Source: JBBDMU01 sp040878115
Lineage (GTDB): Bacteria > Bacteroidota > Rhodothermia > Balneolales > Natronogracilivirgulaceae
Assembly (NCBI GenBank): GCA_040878115.1
Contig: JBBDMV010000033.1
Span: 1 to 34,746, forward strand
Length of the DNA stretch: 34,746 bases
Reading direction: 5' to 3'
In this document: positions 8,961 to 18,022 of the stretch, in pieces
Position numbering within the stretch: the stretch's first letter is position 1
How the letters are laid out: the number at the start of each line of letters is the position of its first letter
Program-made: the position numbers and the translations under genes
Notes under the pieces: model-generated
Seen by the model: the letters and a program-made list of their open reading frames with translations, nothing else
Told to the model about the DNA's origin: nothing
Database searches by the model: none

Positions 8961-10451
8961 ATGACCTATATCGAAAATATCTCCCAATTTGCAGGCCGCT
9001 CAACAACCCTTCAGGGATGGGTTTATAACGTTCGATCCAGTAAATCACTGATTTTTTTAGTAATACGTGACGGAACAGGACTCTGCCAATGCATTGTGAA
9101 CCAGCAAGAAGTAAAAAAAGAAGTCTGGGAAAAAGCATCAGAACTTACCCAGGAGAGCTCTTTAAGAGTCCAAGGCTTTGTAAAGGCAGATGAACGTAGC
9201 CTTGGCGGTTATGAATTGCATGTAGAAGATGTTGAAGTGCTTCAGGTCGCAAAAGAATATCCCATCACGCCAAAAGAGCACGGTATTGACTTTCTGATGG
9301 AAAACCGCCATCTCTGGCTGCGCAGCAAGAAGCAATGGGCCATCATGCGGATTAGAAATCAGATCATTTACAGCATTCATAGTTTTTTTCAGGAACAGGG
9401 TTTTATTCAGATGGATGCTCCTATTTTTACAGGTAATGCCTCAGAAGGGACATCGACTCTTTTTGAAACACAATATTTCGATCAGAAAGCTTATTTGACT
9501 CAGTCCGGTCAGCTTTATGGTGAAGCCATGGCTATGGCTCATGGAAAAATATACACCTTTGGTCCTACTTTCCGTGCTGAAAAGAGCAAAACCCGGCGTC
9601 ACCTCACCGAGTTCTGGATGATAGAGCCGGAAATGGCTTTTTATGATCTTAAGATGAACATGGATTTGGCTGAGTCTTTCATAACTTACGTGATTGGTTC
9701 TGTTGTTGGGAAGTGTAAGAACGAGCTGGATATCATTGGCCGTGATGTTAGTAAACTTCATTATGGCGGAAATTTCCCCCGTGTATCCTATACGGAAGCT
9801 GTGGAGATGCTCCGATCAGATAAAACGCGTAAGCTATTGGATAAAATGGAATCGGACCGCAGACAGGAAAAATCACTACTTGAAACCAAACTTGAAGGAT
9901 TAAGCAGTGAATACGGTCAGGCTAAAAAGGGCCGGAAGTTTCGTATTGATGCGGAAACCCGTGAAGTACGCACCCGGATTGAGGAGATTGAAGAGGATCT
10001 CCGGAATATACCTGTCTGGAAAGAATCGGCATTGAATAAAAAGTGGGGAGAAGATTTCGGGGGTAGCGACGAAACTGTACTCATGCTGCAATTTGACAAG
10101 CCCATCATGGTTTACGGTTACCCGGCCAATATCAAAGCTTTTTATATGAAGCGAGATCCTGATAACGAAAAAGTAGCCCTTGGCGTGGATATGCTCGCTC
10201 CCGAGGGTTACGGTGAAGTCATTGGTGGTGGACAACGGGAAGATGATCTTGATTTGCTGCTTCAACGCATTAAAGAACACAACTTATCTGAGGAAACGTT
10301 TAAATGGTATCTGGACCTGCGCAGGTACGGTTCCGTTCCACACTCGGGGTTTGGCCTGGGCCTAGAACGTACGGTTGCCTGGATATGCGGAATAAAACAC
10401 GTTCGTGAAACGATTCCCTTTGCCAGAACTTTAGGGCGACTTTACCCATAA
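8961..10451 (+). CDS. asnS: Asparagine-tRNA ligase with coiled-coil insertion
   Basis: Class IIb aminoacyl-tRNA synthetase that charges tRNA-Asn. An N-terminal OB-fold anticodon-binding domain (about 1-105) is followed by the catalytic domain with motif 2 TFRAEKSKTRRHLTEFW and motif 3 GFGLGLERTVAW. The C-terminal FARTLGRLYP matches AsnRS rather than AspRS. The sequence resembles the Thermus-type enzyme as I recall it, but is about 58 residues longer. The excess sits between YTEAVEML (residues 277-284) and WGEDFG (about 362) and is a highly charged Lys/Glu/Arg helix. A 147-bp gap separates it from the M16 gene, and I see nothing definite in that gap. Confidence 0.95.
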   Translation: MTYIENISQFAGRSTTLQGWVYNVRSSKSLIFLVIRDGTGLCQCIVNQQEVKKEVWEKASELTQESSLRVQGFVKADERSLGGYELHVEDVEVLQVAKEYPITPKEHGIDFLMENRHLWLRSKKQWAIMRIRNQIIYSIHSFFQEQGFIQMDAPIFTGNASEGTSTLFETQYFDQKAYLTQSGQLYGEAMAMAHGKIYTFGPTFRAEKSKTRRHLTEFWMIEPEMAFYDLKMNMDLAESFITYVIGSVVGKCKNELDIIGRDVSKLHYGGNFPRVSYTEAVEMLRSDKTRKLLDKMESDRRQEKSLLETKLEGLSSEYGQAKKGRKFRIDAETREVRTRIEEIEEDLRNIPVWKESALNKKWGEDFGGSDETVLMLQFDKPIMVYGYPANIKAFYMKRDPDNEKVALGVDMLAPEGYGEVIGGGQREDDLDLLLQRIKEHNLSEETFKWYLDLRRYGSVPHSGFGLGLERTVAWICGIKHVRETIPFARTLGRLYP

Positions 10452-10531
10452 ATATTTGTTGTTGTCTTGGTGATCCAGATGTATTAACCCTATATTCACT
10501 TTCGAGTTAATCTTTATCATTTTTTACAGAA

Positions 10532-11614
10532 ATGGCTAAACCCTCAAGCCTGGATACCTATAAAAACCTGGTTCAGCAGCTGAAATCAGGCAAAGTGCAG
10601 CCAGTGTACTTTTTATGCGGCCAGGAAACCTTCTTTCTTGATCGTATTCAGGATCAGTTTACTGATATGGTACCCAAAGAATCCAGAGATTTTAATATTG
10701 ACATTCTTTACGGACAGGATGCCACCCTGGACCAGGTACTGTCTATTTCAAAAAGCTATCCAATGATGGCAGAGAAGAGAATGGTCGTGGTTCGTGATTT
10801 TTCACGGCTCTTTGATACAAAAGAAGTTGATGATGAAGAAAATACCGCAAGGAATGCCGGCCCCGATGATCTATTAGCATATATCAAAAACCCAAATCCC
10901 ACGAATATGCTAATTCTAATAGACGAAAAAGCCCCGTCAGGTAATACCCGGCTGGGTAAAGGCTTAAAAAAAGGTGAAAATGTCGGTTATCATGAATTCC
11001 CTTTTGTACCGGAGCATCAGCTTCCCGGTTGGATTTCCGGCTGGGTGAAGCACACCCACAACGGCAATATTGAGCCGGATGCCTCACAGCTTCTTGCATC
11101 TCACCTGGGGCATAACCTTCTTCAACTCACCGTTGAAATTGAAAAACTCGCTACCTATAAGAAACAAGGCGAAGCGATCAACCAGGAAGATGTCCGTTCC
11201 ATCGTTGGATTATCACGGGAATTCACCATCTTTGAATTACAGGATGCCGTCACGGCGCGGGATATGGAAAACGCCCTTTATATCGCAGAACAAATACTGC
11301 GACTGGCCGATTCAATACCGGGTGAAGTCATCAAAACCATTGGTTTTTTTTATTCCATGTTCAGCAACGTGTGGCAAATTCAGCGTTTTCGTGCTAAAAA
11401 TTGCCCGGACAAACAGATCATGAAGGAAATAGGAGTCGGCAGCTCTTTTTATTTTAATAAGTTGTCTGATATTTCCAAATCTTATCATTACCAGGAAACG
11501 CTCGGTATCTTTGAAGCTTTGCTTGATGCCGATAAAGCCGTTAAAGGTTTCAGCAAGCTCGACCATGAAGCCATCCTCCTTATGACGATCAAAAAGATAA
11601 TCGGTAAAAACTGA
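10532..11614 (+). CDS. holA: DNA polymerase III subunit delta
   Basis: Delta subunit of the clamp-loader complex, which opens the sliding clamp. The 360 residues start with the diagnostic KSGKVQPVYFLCGQETFFLDRI segment, continue with a degenerate AAA+ core (SYPMMAEKRMVVVRDFS), and end in a helical collar domain (FSKLDHEAILLMTIKKI). As in other HolA proteins there is no functional Walker A motif. It stands alone between asnS and the sigma factor gene. Confidence 0.92.
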   Translation: MAKPSSLDTYKNLVQQLKSGKVQPVYFLCGQETFFLDRIQDQFTDMVPKESRDFNIDILYGQDATLDQVLSISKSYPMMAEKRMVVVRDFSRLFDTKEVDDEENTARNAGPDDLLAYIKNPNPTNMLILIDEKAPSGNTRLGKGLKKGENVGYHEFPFVPEHQLPGWISGWVKHTHNGNIEPDASQLLASHLGHNLLQLTVEIEKLATYKKQGEAINQEDVRSIVGLSREFTIFELQDAVTARDMENALYIAEQILRLADSIPGEVIKTIGFFYSMFSNVWQIQRFRAKNCPDKQIMKEIGVGSSFYFNKLSDISKSYHYQETLGIFEALLDADKAVKGFSKLDHEAILLMTIKKIIGKN

Positions 11615-11649
11615 TTATCTGATCTCTTATCAAGTTAAAGGGGGTGTCT

Positions 11650-12219
11650 ATGAAGAATATGGCCAGACATGATTATTCTGACTATTCAGATGAAAAGCTG
11701 ATGGGACTGTATCAGGATGGGTGTAACAGCGCTTTCGATGAGATCGTCAATCGGTTTCAAAACCCACTCTTCTTCCGGATGATCTCACATATTCAAAACA
11801 AACAGGATTGTGAAGATTTGGTGCAGGATACATTTTTGCGTGTCTCACGTTCCAGATATTCCTATTCCAGTAAGTTTAAATTTTCACCCTGGTTATTTAC
11901 CATTGCCCGAAATTTGCTATTTACTCAATACCGTAAAATTAAGCTCATGGAAGTGGGCTATATGAATGATGAATGGACTGATAATAATATTTTGCCAGAT
12001 GCCCTTCTTCATCAAGCCAACTTAATGGCCAGTACCCGGAAAGCTATCGGTCAATTATCGCCTAAATTTTCGGATCTCCTATATTTAAGAATGGTCCAGG
12101 AATGTAATTATAATGAAATTAAAGAAATCACAGGACTTCCCCTTGGCACTATAAAATCCAGAATAGGGAGGGGAAGGGCGCGGTTAAGAAAAAGTTTGAG
12201 AATATATAGCCAGGAATGA
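11650..12219 (+). CDS. RNA polymerase sigma factor, sigma-70/ECF family
   Basis: Two-domain sigma factor of 189 residues. Region 2 is FDEIVNRFQNPLFFRM ... DCEDLVQDTFLRV ... FSPWLFTIARNLL, and region 4 is IGQLSPKFSDLLYLRM ... GLPLGTIKSRIGRGRARLRK, a helix-turn-helix for -35 recognition. I chose the ATG at 11650 because AAAGGGGG (11637-11644) is a well-placed Shine-Dalgarno; the in-frame GTG at 11644 falls inside that element. No anti-sigma gene is adjacent: the next gene is convergent. The regulon cannot be inferred. Confidence 0.92.
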   Translation: MKNMARHDYSDYSDEKLMGLYQDGCNSAFDEIVNRFQNPLFFRMISHIQNKQDCEDLVQDTFLRVSRSRYSYSSKFKFSPWLFTIARNLLFTQYRKIKLMEVGYMNDEWTDNNILPDALLHQANLMASTRKAIGQLSPKFSDLLYLRMVQECNYNEIKEITGLPLGTIKSRIGRGRARLRKSLRIYSQE

Positions 12220-12292
12220 TACAGGTCATTTATTAAGGTCAGGTTTTTGGGGTCCTCTGTTTTGCTATCGGAGCTGCGGGGACCGCTTCATT

Positions 12293-14284
12293 TCAATATT
12301 CCAGTAATCTCTTAAGCTCTTTCTCCAGCCTGTGGGATGCCAGGAACCCGTCTTCTAAAGCTTTATTGGTCGGGACGGGTGTCATCAGCGATGAGCATCG
12401 CATAACGGGGGCATCAAGGAACTCAAAACAGGAGTCCGCAATTTGAGAAGATATCTCACTCATGGGGCCCAGTGTTTCAGAAGCTTCCTGAAGTAATAAT
12501 ACCCGCCCGGTTTTCTTTATAGATGATTTTACGGTTTCCATATCCAAAGGGCTCAATGTCCGCATATCCACCACCTCGATGCTTATATCCTTTTCAGGCC
12601 CATATTTCCTGGCTATATCCAGGGCCCAGTGGACACCCATTCCATAAGTTACAATGGTTGCATCTTCGCCTGTCTTTCTGACTTTGGCCTTTCCGAGTGG
12701 CTCCATTTGAACCGGTTCGGTAAACTGGCCGGATAAGCCGCGGTACAGCTTTTTATGCTCAAATATCAATACGGGATTAGGATCACGCAATGCGCTTATG
12801 GTAAGACTGAAAGCATCTTCAATGGTAGCTGGTACAACCACCTTCAGTCCGGCATGTTGCATAAACCATCCTTCGGGACTTTGTGAATGGAATGGCCCGG
12901 CGCTCACCCCCGCACCATGGGGAGCCCGGATAGTGATGTTCACCGGTGGAGACCACCGGTAATGGGATTTCGCGATATTATTGACAATCTGGTTAAATCC
13001 GCAGGTGATGAAATCAGCAAACTGCATCTCTACAACAGGTTTGTAGCCTTCCAGCGCCAAACCCAAAGCTGTGCCTAGGATACCGGATTCAATGATCGGA
13101 GTGTTTCTGATCCTTCCCTCACCGTACTTTTCAAGGAAACCGTCAGTTACTTTAAACACACCCCCGTATTCAGCAATATCCTGGCCCATCATAATGTAGG
13201 AGTGGTCTTGATCAAATTCATGCGTTAAAGCTGCCGTAAGAGCGTCAATAAAGCGGTATTTCTTAGTGGCATCAAAAGGATTTTTGATGCCAGTGCTTTT
13301 ACCGGTTGCAGCAAATACGCTACTGGTTTCTTTTTCCTCATCAAAGATCGGCAGATCAGCTTTGATGGCCCGGTTGATATCATCTTGAAATGAGTCCTTT
13401 ACCTTTTTATCAATTTCATCGAGCTGCTCTTGTCCGGCTATCTTTTGATCAAGGATAAGCTTTTTTAGCCGGGCAATGGGGTCTTTCTTTTCCCAGGCGT
13501 TCATCAATTCTTGAGGCACATAGGCTGTCCCGGAAGCTTCTTCGTGACCGCGCATCCTGAAGGTTGTGGCTTCAATGAGGACAGGCCCTTGTTTTCGAAG
13601 TACTGATTTTCGGGCTTTGGATACGGTGTTGTAAACTTCCATTACATTATTCCCGTCTATTGGAATACCTTCCATTCCATATCCCGGTGCCCGGTCCACA
13701 AGGTCATTGCAGGCATATTGTTGGGTACTGGGAGTTGATAAACCATATCCATTGTTCTCTATCAGGAAAATGACAGGCAATTGCCAAACGGCAGCCAGGT
13801 TTAGAGCTTCGTGAAAATCCCCTTCGCTGGTTGCGCCTTCTCCGCAAAATGCCAGGGCAACCTGCTTTTTGTGTGCCAGTTTGGAGGATAATGCGAGCCC
13901 GCAGGCTACAGGAAGCATAGCTGCCAGGTGTGAGATCATTCCAACAATTTTATATTCCAGGATGCCAAAGTGAAAGGAACGTTCACGGCCCATGGTAAAC
14001 CCATCAGCTTTACCGAGAAGCTGACAAACCAGGGGATAAAGCGGCACATTCCTTTCTGTAAAAACACCCAGGTTCCTGTGCATCGGTAAAATGTAATCAT
14101 TATCAGAAAGGGCCGCTGTGGCCCCCACAGCGATGGCTTCCTGTCCTATTCCGGAAAACCACTTGCTGACCTTGCCCTGACGCAATAGTTTGAGCATCTT
14201 TTCTTCAATTTGCCGGGGAAGCATCAACTTTTGATAAAAGTCTAAGGCCTTCTTTTTAGAGAGATTATTTTCTGATTTTATCAT
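12293..14284 (-). CDS. Fused 2-oxoacid dehydrogenase E1 (alpha+beta), branched-chain type
   Basis: Thiamine-diphosphate-dependent E1 component that decarboxylates 2-oxoacids and transfers the acyl group to the lipoyl E2. Residues 1-about 320 are the alpha subunit, with the ThDP motif GEGATSEGDFHEALNLAAVW and a closing ENN. Residues about 343-663 are the beta subunit (YIMMGQDIAEYGGVF, QFADF, APHGAG, EHKKLYRG). The sequence resembles the 2-oxoisovalerate dehydrogenase fusions common in Bacteroidota more than pyruvate dehydrogenase, but the substrate is not certain. No E2 or E3 gene is nearby, so those partners must be elsewhere. No Shine-Dalgarno precedes the ATG. It is transcribed divergently from the polyamine genes. 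Confidence 0.92.
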   Translation of the reverse strand: MIKSENNLSKKKALDFYQKLMLPRQIEEKMLKLLRQGKVSKWFSGIGQEAIAVGATAALSDNDYILPMHRNLGVFTERNVPLYPLVCQLLGKADGFTMGRERSFHFGILEYKIVGMISHLAAMLPVACGLALSSKLAHKKQVALAFCGEGATSEGDFHEALNLAAVWQLPVIFLIENNGYGLSTPSTQQYACNDLVDRAPGYGMEGIPIDGNNVMEVYNTVSKARKSVLRKQGPVLIEATTFRMRGHEEASGTAYVPQELMNAWEKKDPIARLKKLILDQKIAGQEQLDEIDKKVKDSFQDDINRAIKADLPIFDEEKETSSVFAATGKSTGIKNPFDATKKYRFIDALTAALTHEFDQDHSYIMMGQDIAEYGGVFKVTDGFLEKYGEGRIRNTPIIESGILGTALGLALEGYKPVVEMQFADFITCGFNQIVNNIAKSHYRWSPPVNITIRAPHGAGVSAGPFHSQSPEGWFMQHAGLKVVVPATIEDAFSLTISALRDPNPVLIFEHKKLYRGLSGQFTEPVQMEPLGKAKVRKTGEDATIVTYGMGVHWALDIARKYGPEKDISIEVVDMRTLSPLDMETVKSSIKKTGRVLLLQEASETLGPMSEISSQIADSCFEFLDAPVMRCSSLMTPVPTNKALEDGFLASHRLEKELKRLLEY

Positions 14285-14648
14285 AAATATTAATGTAGAA
14301 AGTATCTATTTTTATGTGCCTGTTTTCAGGCCGTGAGGGTGGCTCTAAAATTTGTGTAATTAAAAATATTATTAAAATATATCTCAAGTTATAGCGTATT
14401 GCGTCCTTGCCAGTTAATGGAACAAATAATGTCTGGGTAAGTTCTAAAACAAAAACCTTTTTAAGGTAATTAGGTATCAGGACCAGATCAAAATATCATC
14501 TCATTATTCAAATATATTTTATTTATGTGCTTACGGCAGGTTGTAAAATATGTTTAACTGGTTATTAGTAAATAGGATAATTATATAACCTTTAGCCCTT
14601 CCTGGTTAGGAGGCATTTAACCCTTTAAAATCAATTAAATATAGTGCG
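14285..14648. other. Divergent intergenic region, E1 / speD
   Basis: This 364-bp AT-rich stretch separates two divergent genes and must hold both promoters, though I cannot fix either with confidence. The clearest structure is a 6-bp hairpin at 14598-14613 (CTTCCT, loop GGTT, AGGAGG, with one G-T pair) that would hide a perfect anti-16S sequence, AGGAGG. That AGGAGG lies about 35 nt before the speD ATG, too far to be its ribosome binding site. No open frame or riboswitch family is recognised. Confidence 0.5.
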
Positions 14649-15047
14649 ATGAAAGCTTTAGGAAGACAAATACTCGTTGAGTATTATGAATGTGACGCCA
14701 ATATTATTAATAATGCCGACCATATTGAATCTTCGCTCCTGAAAGCCGTTGCCGCTTCCGGAGCGACCATAATTTCACACGATTTTCATAGGTTCAGCCC
14801 GCATGGCGTAAGCGGGGTCATTGTGATCGCAGAATCGCATGTGGCCATTCATACTTGGCCTGAGCATTCTTATGCCGCGGTGGACGTTTTCACTTGTGGG
14901 GAAACGATTGATCCATGGATTATTCAGGATATGCTTAAAACAGCTTTTAGATCAGGTAATACTTCCAGTATGGAAATTAAACGAGGGTTGTTCAAAGTGG
15001 AAGAAGGAGAAGAGCTTCTATTTAAACCCAAAAGCTCGTCCATCTAA
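14649..15047 (+). CDS. speD: S-adenosylmethionine decarboxylase proenzyme
   Basis: Pyruvoyl enzyme that makes decarboxylated S-adenosylmethionine, the aminopropyl donor for spermidine. The 132-residue bacterial/archaeal short form self-cleaves between E62 and S63 within VIVIAESHVAIHTWPEHSYA, and the new serine becomes the pyruvoyl group. The conserved VDVFTCG follows. It is the first gene of a polyamine module; the arginine decarboxylase gene follows 48 bp downstream in the same reading frame. No typical Shine-Dalgarno is close to the ATG. Confidence 0.95.
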   Translation: MKALGRQILVEYYECDANIINNADHIESSLLKAVAASGATIISHDFHRFSPHGVSGVIVIAESHVAIHTWPEHSYAAVDVFTCGETIDPWIIQDMLKTAFRSGNTSSMEIKRGLFKVEEGEELLFKPKSSSI

Positions 15048-15095
15048 GTTTTCACGTTCAATAATTTCAATTACATCAACATATCAGATATAGCA

Positions 15096-15602
15096 TTGAA
15101 AACATCAATATCCGCAGGAATTAACGTAACCCAAATGGTCCAAACGCCAACAGCATATTGCCTTGTGAAGGGCAGCGGTGATTCTAATATGCCGCTTAAC
15201 GCTTTTGATAAAGCCCTACTTAATGCCGGAGTTGGTGATACCAATTTGATGCGTGTAAGCAGTATTGTTCCGCCCGGTTGCACCGAGGTTTTTAAAGTCA
15301 ATCTCCCAAAAGGCGCGTTGATTCCCATTGCCTACGCGGAAGTGACGTCATCTTTACCGGGTGATGTATTATCCGCGGCCGTAGCTGTTGGAATTCCGGA
15401 AGATGATGAAGAGCCCGGTGTTATTATGGAACATGATGCTATTCAGCCGCTTGCCAAAACCAAAGATGTGGTAGAGCAAATGGTGACGGATGCTTTTGAA
15501 TACAGGAAAAGAAAGCTCAAGGAAATTAAAACCATCGGTATTGAACACGTTGTTGAATGCCATGGAGCAGCTTTTGCTGCCGCAGTTCTGTGGTATGACT
15601 AG
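15096..15602 (+). CDS. Pyruvoyl-dependent arginine decarboxylase (PvlArgDC)
   Basis: Decarboxylates arginine to agmatine, the entry step to polyamines without ornithine. The sequence aligns by eye with the Methanocaldococcus enzyme throughout: the MPLNAFDKALLNAGVGDTNL segment, the self-cleavage site RVSSIVPP (cleavage between S55 and S56, counting from the TTG), PKGALIPIAYAEVTS, and the C-terminal ECHGAAFAAAVLWYD. The start is ambiguous: TTG at 15096 gives 168 residues, and ATG at 15135 (MVQTPTAY) gives 155 and still covers the core. No ATG occurs further upstream after the speD stop. It lies between speD and speE, which supports the polyamine role. Confidence 0.93.
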   Translation: MKTSISAGINVTQMVQTPTAYCLVKGSGDSNMPLNAFDKALLNAGVGDTNLMRVSSIVPPGCTEVFKVNLPKGALIPIAYAEVTSSLPGDVLSAAVAVGIPEDDEEPGVIMEHDAIQPLAKTKDVVEQMVTDAFEYRKRKLKEIKTIGIEHVVECHGAAFAAAVLWYD

Positions 15603-15647
15603 AACTTCCATCCTTCTTCTAAATAATCCTAATTAACCCGTAAACCA

Positions 15648-16499
15648 GTGCCGCTACAATTTAACGAGTTCTATAACGAAAATACCGGCTTGACGATCGG
15701 GATCAAACGGTTGCTGTTTGCCGAACAGTCCGAATTCCAGCTTGTTGAAGTGTATGAAACCGACACGTGGGGAAATCTGATGGTCATTGATGGGATGGTG
15801 ATGTTGTCGGAGGTGGATGAGTTTGTTTATCATGAAATGCTCACACACGTGGGCATGTTCAGTCACCCGAACCCGGAGAAAGTGCTTATTATTGGCGGTG
15901 GCGACGGTGGGACAGCCAGGGAAGTATTAAAGCACAAAGCTGTGCAATCTGTAGATATGGTGGAAATTGATGAAACGGTTGTTCGGGCGGCAAAACAGTT
16001 TCTCCCGAATGTTGGTGATTTTGATAACCCACGTCTTAATGTGGTTTACGAGAATGGCCTGACGTTCGTAGAAAAGTCTGATAATAAGTACGATGTTATT
16101 ATTATCGACGGGTCGGACCCTGTAGGACCGGCTGTGGGATTATTCAAAAAAGCGTTTTACGAGGGCTGCCACCGCGCGCTTACCGGGAATGGGGTCCTGA
16201 CGGCCCAAACAGAAAGTCCCTGGATTTCCGGTTATCATAAGAACATTAAGGACCTGTTTAATGCTTTGGATGAAATATTTAATACATCCGATATGTATCT
16301 GGGTTTCGTACCCCTGTATCCTGCGGGTATGTGGTCGTTTGCATATGCCAGTAAAAACCATCATGCCCACAACCCTGAGGTGATGGAAAGAGTGAGGGCA
16401 GGTACGTTGAATATGAAGCCGGCACTAAGGTATTATAACGAAGAAATCCATAAAGGGTCATTCGCGCTCCCCAATTTTGTCCGTGATATTGTCAAATAA
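15648..16499 (+). CDS. speE: Aminopropyltransferase, spermidine synthase family
   Basis: Transfers the aminopropyl group from decarboxylated S-adenosylmethionine to a diamine. The Rossmann methyltransferase-like fold shows IIGGGDGGTAREVLKH (donor binding), MVEIDE, and IIDGSDPVGPAVGLF (catalytic region), with the N-terminal strand domain FQLVEVYETDTWGNLMVIDG. The start is a GTG at 15648; no ATG or TTG occurs upstream in frame after the neighbouring gene. The length of 283 is normal. Because the partner gene makes agmatine and no agmatinase is adjacent, the acceptor may be agmatine rather than putrescine; sequence alone does not decide. Confidence 0.94.
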   Translation: MPLQFNEFYNENTGLTIGIKRLLFAEQSEFQLVEVYETDTWGNLMVIDGMVMLSEVDEFVYHEMLTHVGMFSHPNPEKVLIIGGGDGGTAREVLKHKAVQSVDMVEIDETVVRAAKQFLPNVGDFDNPRLNVVYENGLTFVEKSDNKYDVIIIDGSDPVGPAVGLFKKAFYEGCHRALTGNGVLTAQTESPWISGYHKNIKDLFNALDEIFNTSDMYLGFVPLYPAGMWSFAYASKNHHAHNPEVMERVRAGTLNMKPALRYYNEEIHKGSFALPNFVRDIVK

Positions 16500-16619
16500 C
16501 TTTCGCTTCGAATTAAAAAATATCACGTATAACAAAATACATGGCATTATAAAATTTCTTTCATACCTTCCTTTTAGAATTTACAACATCCTATTTCTAT
16601 CATTTTAAATCTTGTATCG

Positions 16620-17396
16620 ATGAAAGTTGCCTCATTATTCAGTGCTGTATTGCTTATGCTATTAACGGGTTGTTCTCAACCTGACGATGAACAGGCTAAG
16701 GCCGATGAGAATAATTTCTATGAATTACGTGTCTACGATGCTGAGCCTGGCAAGCTGGACGATTTAAACGCACGTTTCCGTGATCATACCGTACCATTAT
16801 TTGAGAAACATAATATGGAGAACATTGGGTACTGGATACCCATTCAAAATACAGAGAACCGATTGTATTATATACTCGCTTACCCCAGCCGCGAGGCACG
16901 GGAAGCTTCCTGGGAGGCTTTTCATTCTGATCCTGACTGGATTGAAGCCAAAGAAGCATCCGAAGTTGATGGCAGCCTTGTTGCCAGTGTCCAGTCGATT
17001 TATCTTAACGCGACAGATTATTCTCCGGAGATCAGTCCATCTATCGCAGAGAATCCGCGTACCTTTGAACTTCGGACCTACACAGCGACTCCCGGAAACC
17101 TGGACCGACTTCATGCCCGTTTCCGTGACCATACCATTGATCTTTTCAGCAAGCATGGGATGGAACATTTTGGTTACTGGAGCCCTGTTGATGCCGATAA
17201 AGGTGCGGACGATACTTTGATCTATTTTATAACGCATAATGGTCCTGAATCGCGGGATGCGTCATTTGATGCGTTTCGGAAAGATCCGGAATGGACAGCC
17301 GCCGCAGATGCTTCCGAAGAAGACGCCGGAGGTTCCCTAACGATAAGTGTTGATCCGATAATGATGGTGCCTACAGATTATTCACCAACCCAATAG
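16620..17396 (+). CDS. Lipoprotein with two tandem NIPSNAP domains
   Basis: A secreted lipoprotein: the N-terminal signal ends in LLTGC with the lipidated cysteine at residue 18. Two internally repeated NIPSNAP (dimeric alpha-beta barrel) domains follow, starting with FYELRVYDAEPGKLDDL (about 33) and TFELRTYTATPGNLDRL (about 148). Each then has ARFRDHT, a FEKHNMENIGYW-like segment, and a R(E/D)AS motif followed by an F-DPEW-like motif. The molecular function of bacterial NIPSNAP proteins is not established. It lies 120 bp after speE and probably has its own promoter, since the gap holds no obvious coupling signal. Confidence 0.88.
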   Translation: MKVASLFSAVLLMLLTGCSQPDDEQAKADENNFYELRVYDAEPGKLDDLNARFRDHTVPLFEKHNMENIGYWIPIQNTENRLYYILAYPSREAREASWEAFHSDPDWIEAKEASEVDGSLVASVQSIYLNATDYSPEISPSIAENPRTFELRTYTATPGNLDRLHARFRDHTIDLFSKHGMEHFGYWSPVDADKGADDTLIYFITHNGPESRDASFDAFRKDPEWTAAADASEEDAGGSLTISVDPIMMVPTDYSPTQ

Positions 17397-18022
17397 GCAC
17401 GCTTCTCAAAAGCTGATAGGGCATATGATCGTATTTTCGCTATTGGCCACCATCCGTATTCCATCCTTTTTTACCCGGGGCCAATATTCGCGTCACGTAC
17501 AATTGGCAGCTAATGAGTTGGATGCGTGATATACCATCGATCTGTAAGCAAAGGGGTTAGGTGCTATTATCTGGAAACATTCCGGGACAGCAAGATTGCT
17601 TCCCCGACCGGATGGGACCCCTTGCCCCGAGATCGGGCGAATGTCCCATTTATTCTACAAGAGGGGGGAGCCATATCCTCGAATTATTCAAGGGTAATTA
17701 TCCGGGTACACTGAGTGGCATAAAGAAGCATATTACCCGCTTAACTACAGGTCCATTGCATTTAGACGGTCTCAACAAAACCCTGGAGGAATTCCGCATC
17801 CCGCAGGTACACTGCTCCATCCAAGCCTAAATATAAGCTTGGCCCAAGCTAAAATTCATCCACTTCATCTCAAGAGAAAAGGGATATTAATAATATATTC
17901 AATATTTATCACTATTTGATTAATAAACAATAAGATGTAATAGATGAAATCTACTCATCAGGTTTATAACCTGGCCCAGCTTGGCCTAAAAGGAAACCTT
18001 GTTAAGGCCACGTCCTGATTTC

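Noticed and set aside
17526..17830. Two overlapping plus-strand frames (62 and 89 residues)
   Set aside because: No recognisable motif, weak starts and mutually overlapping frames in an inverted-repeat-rich gap.
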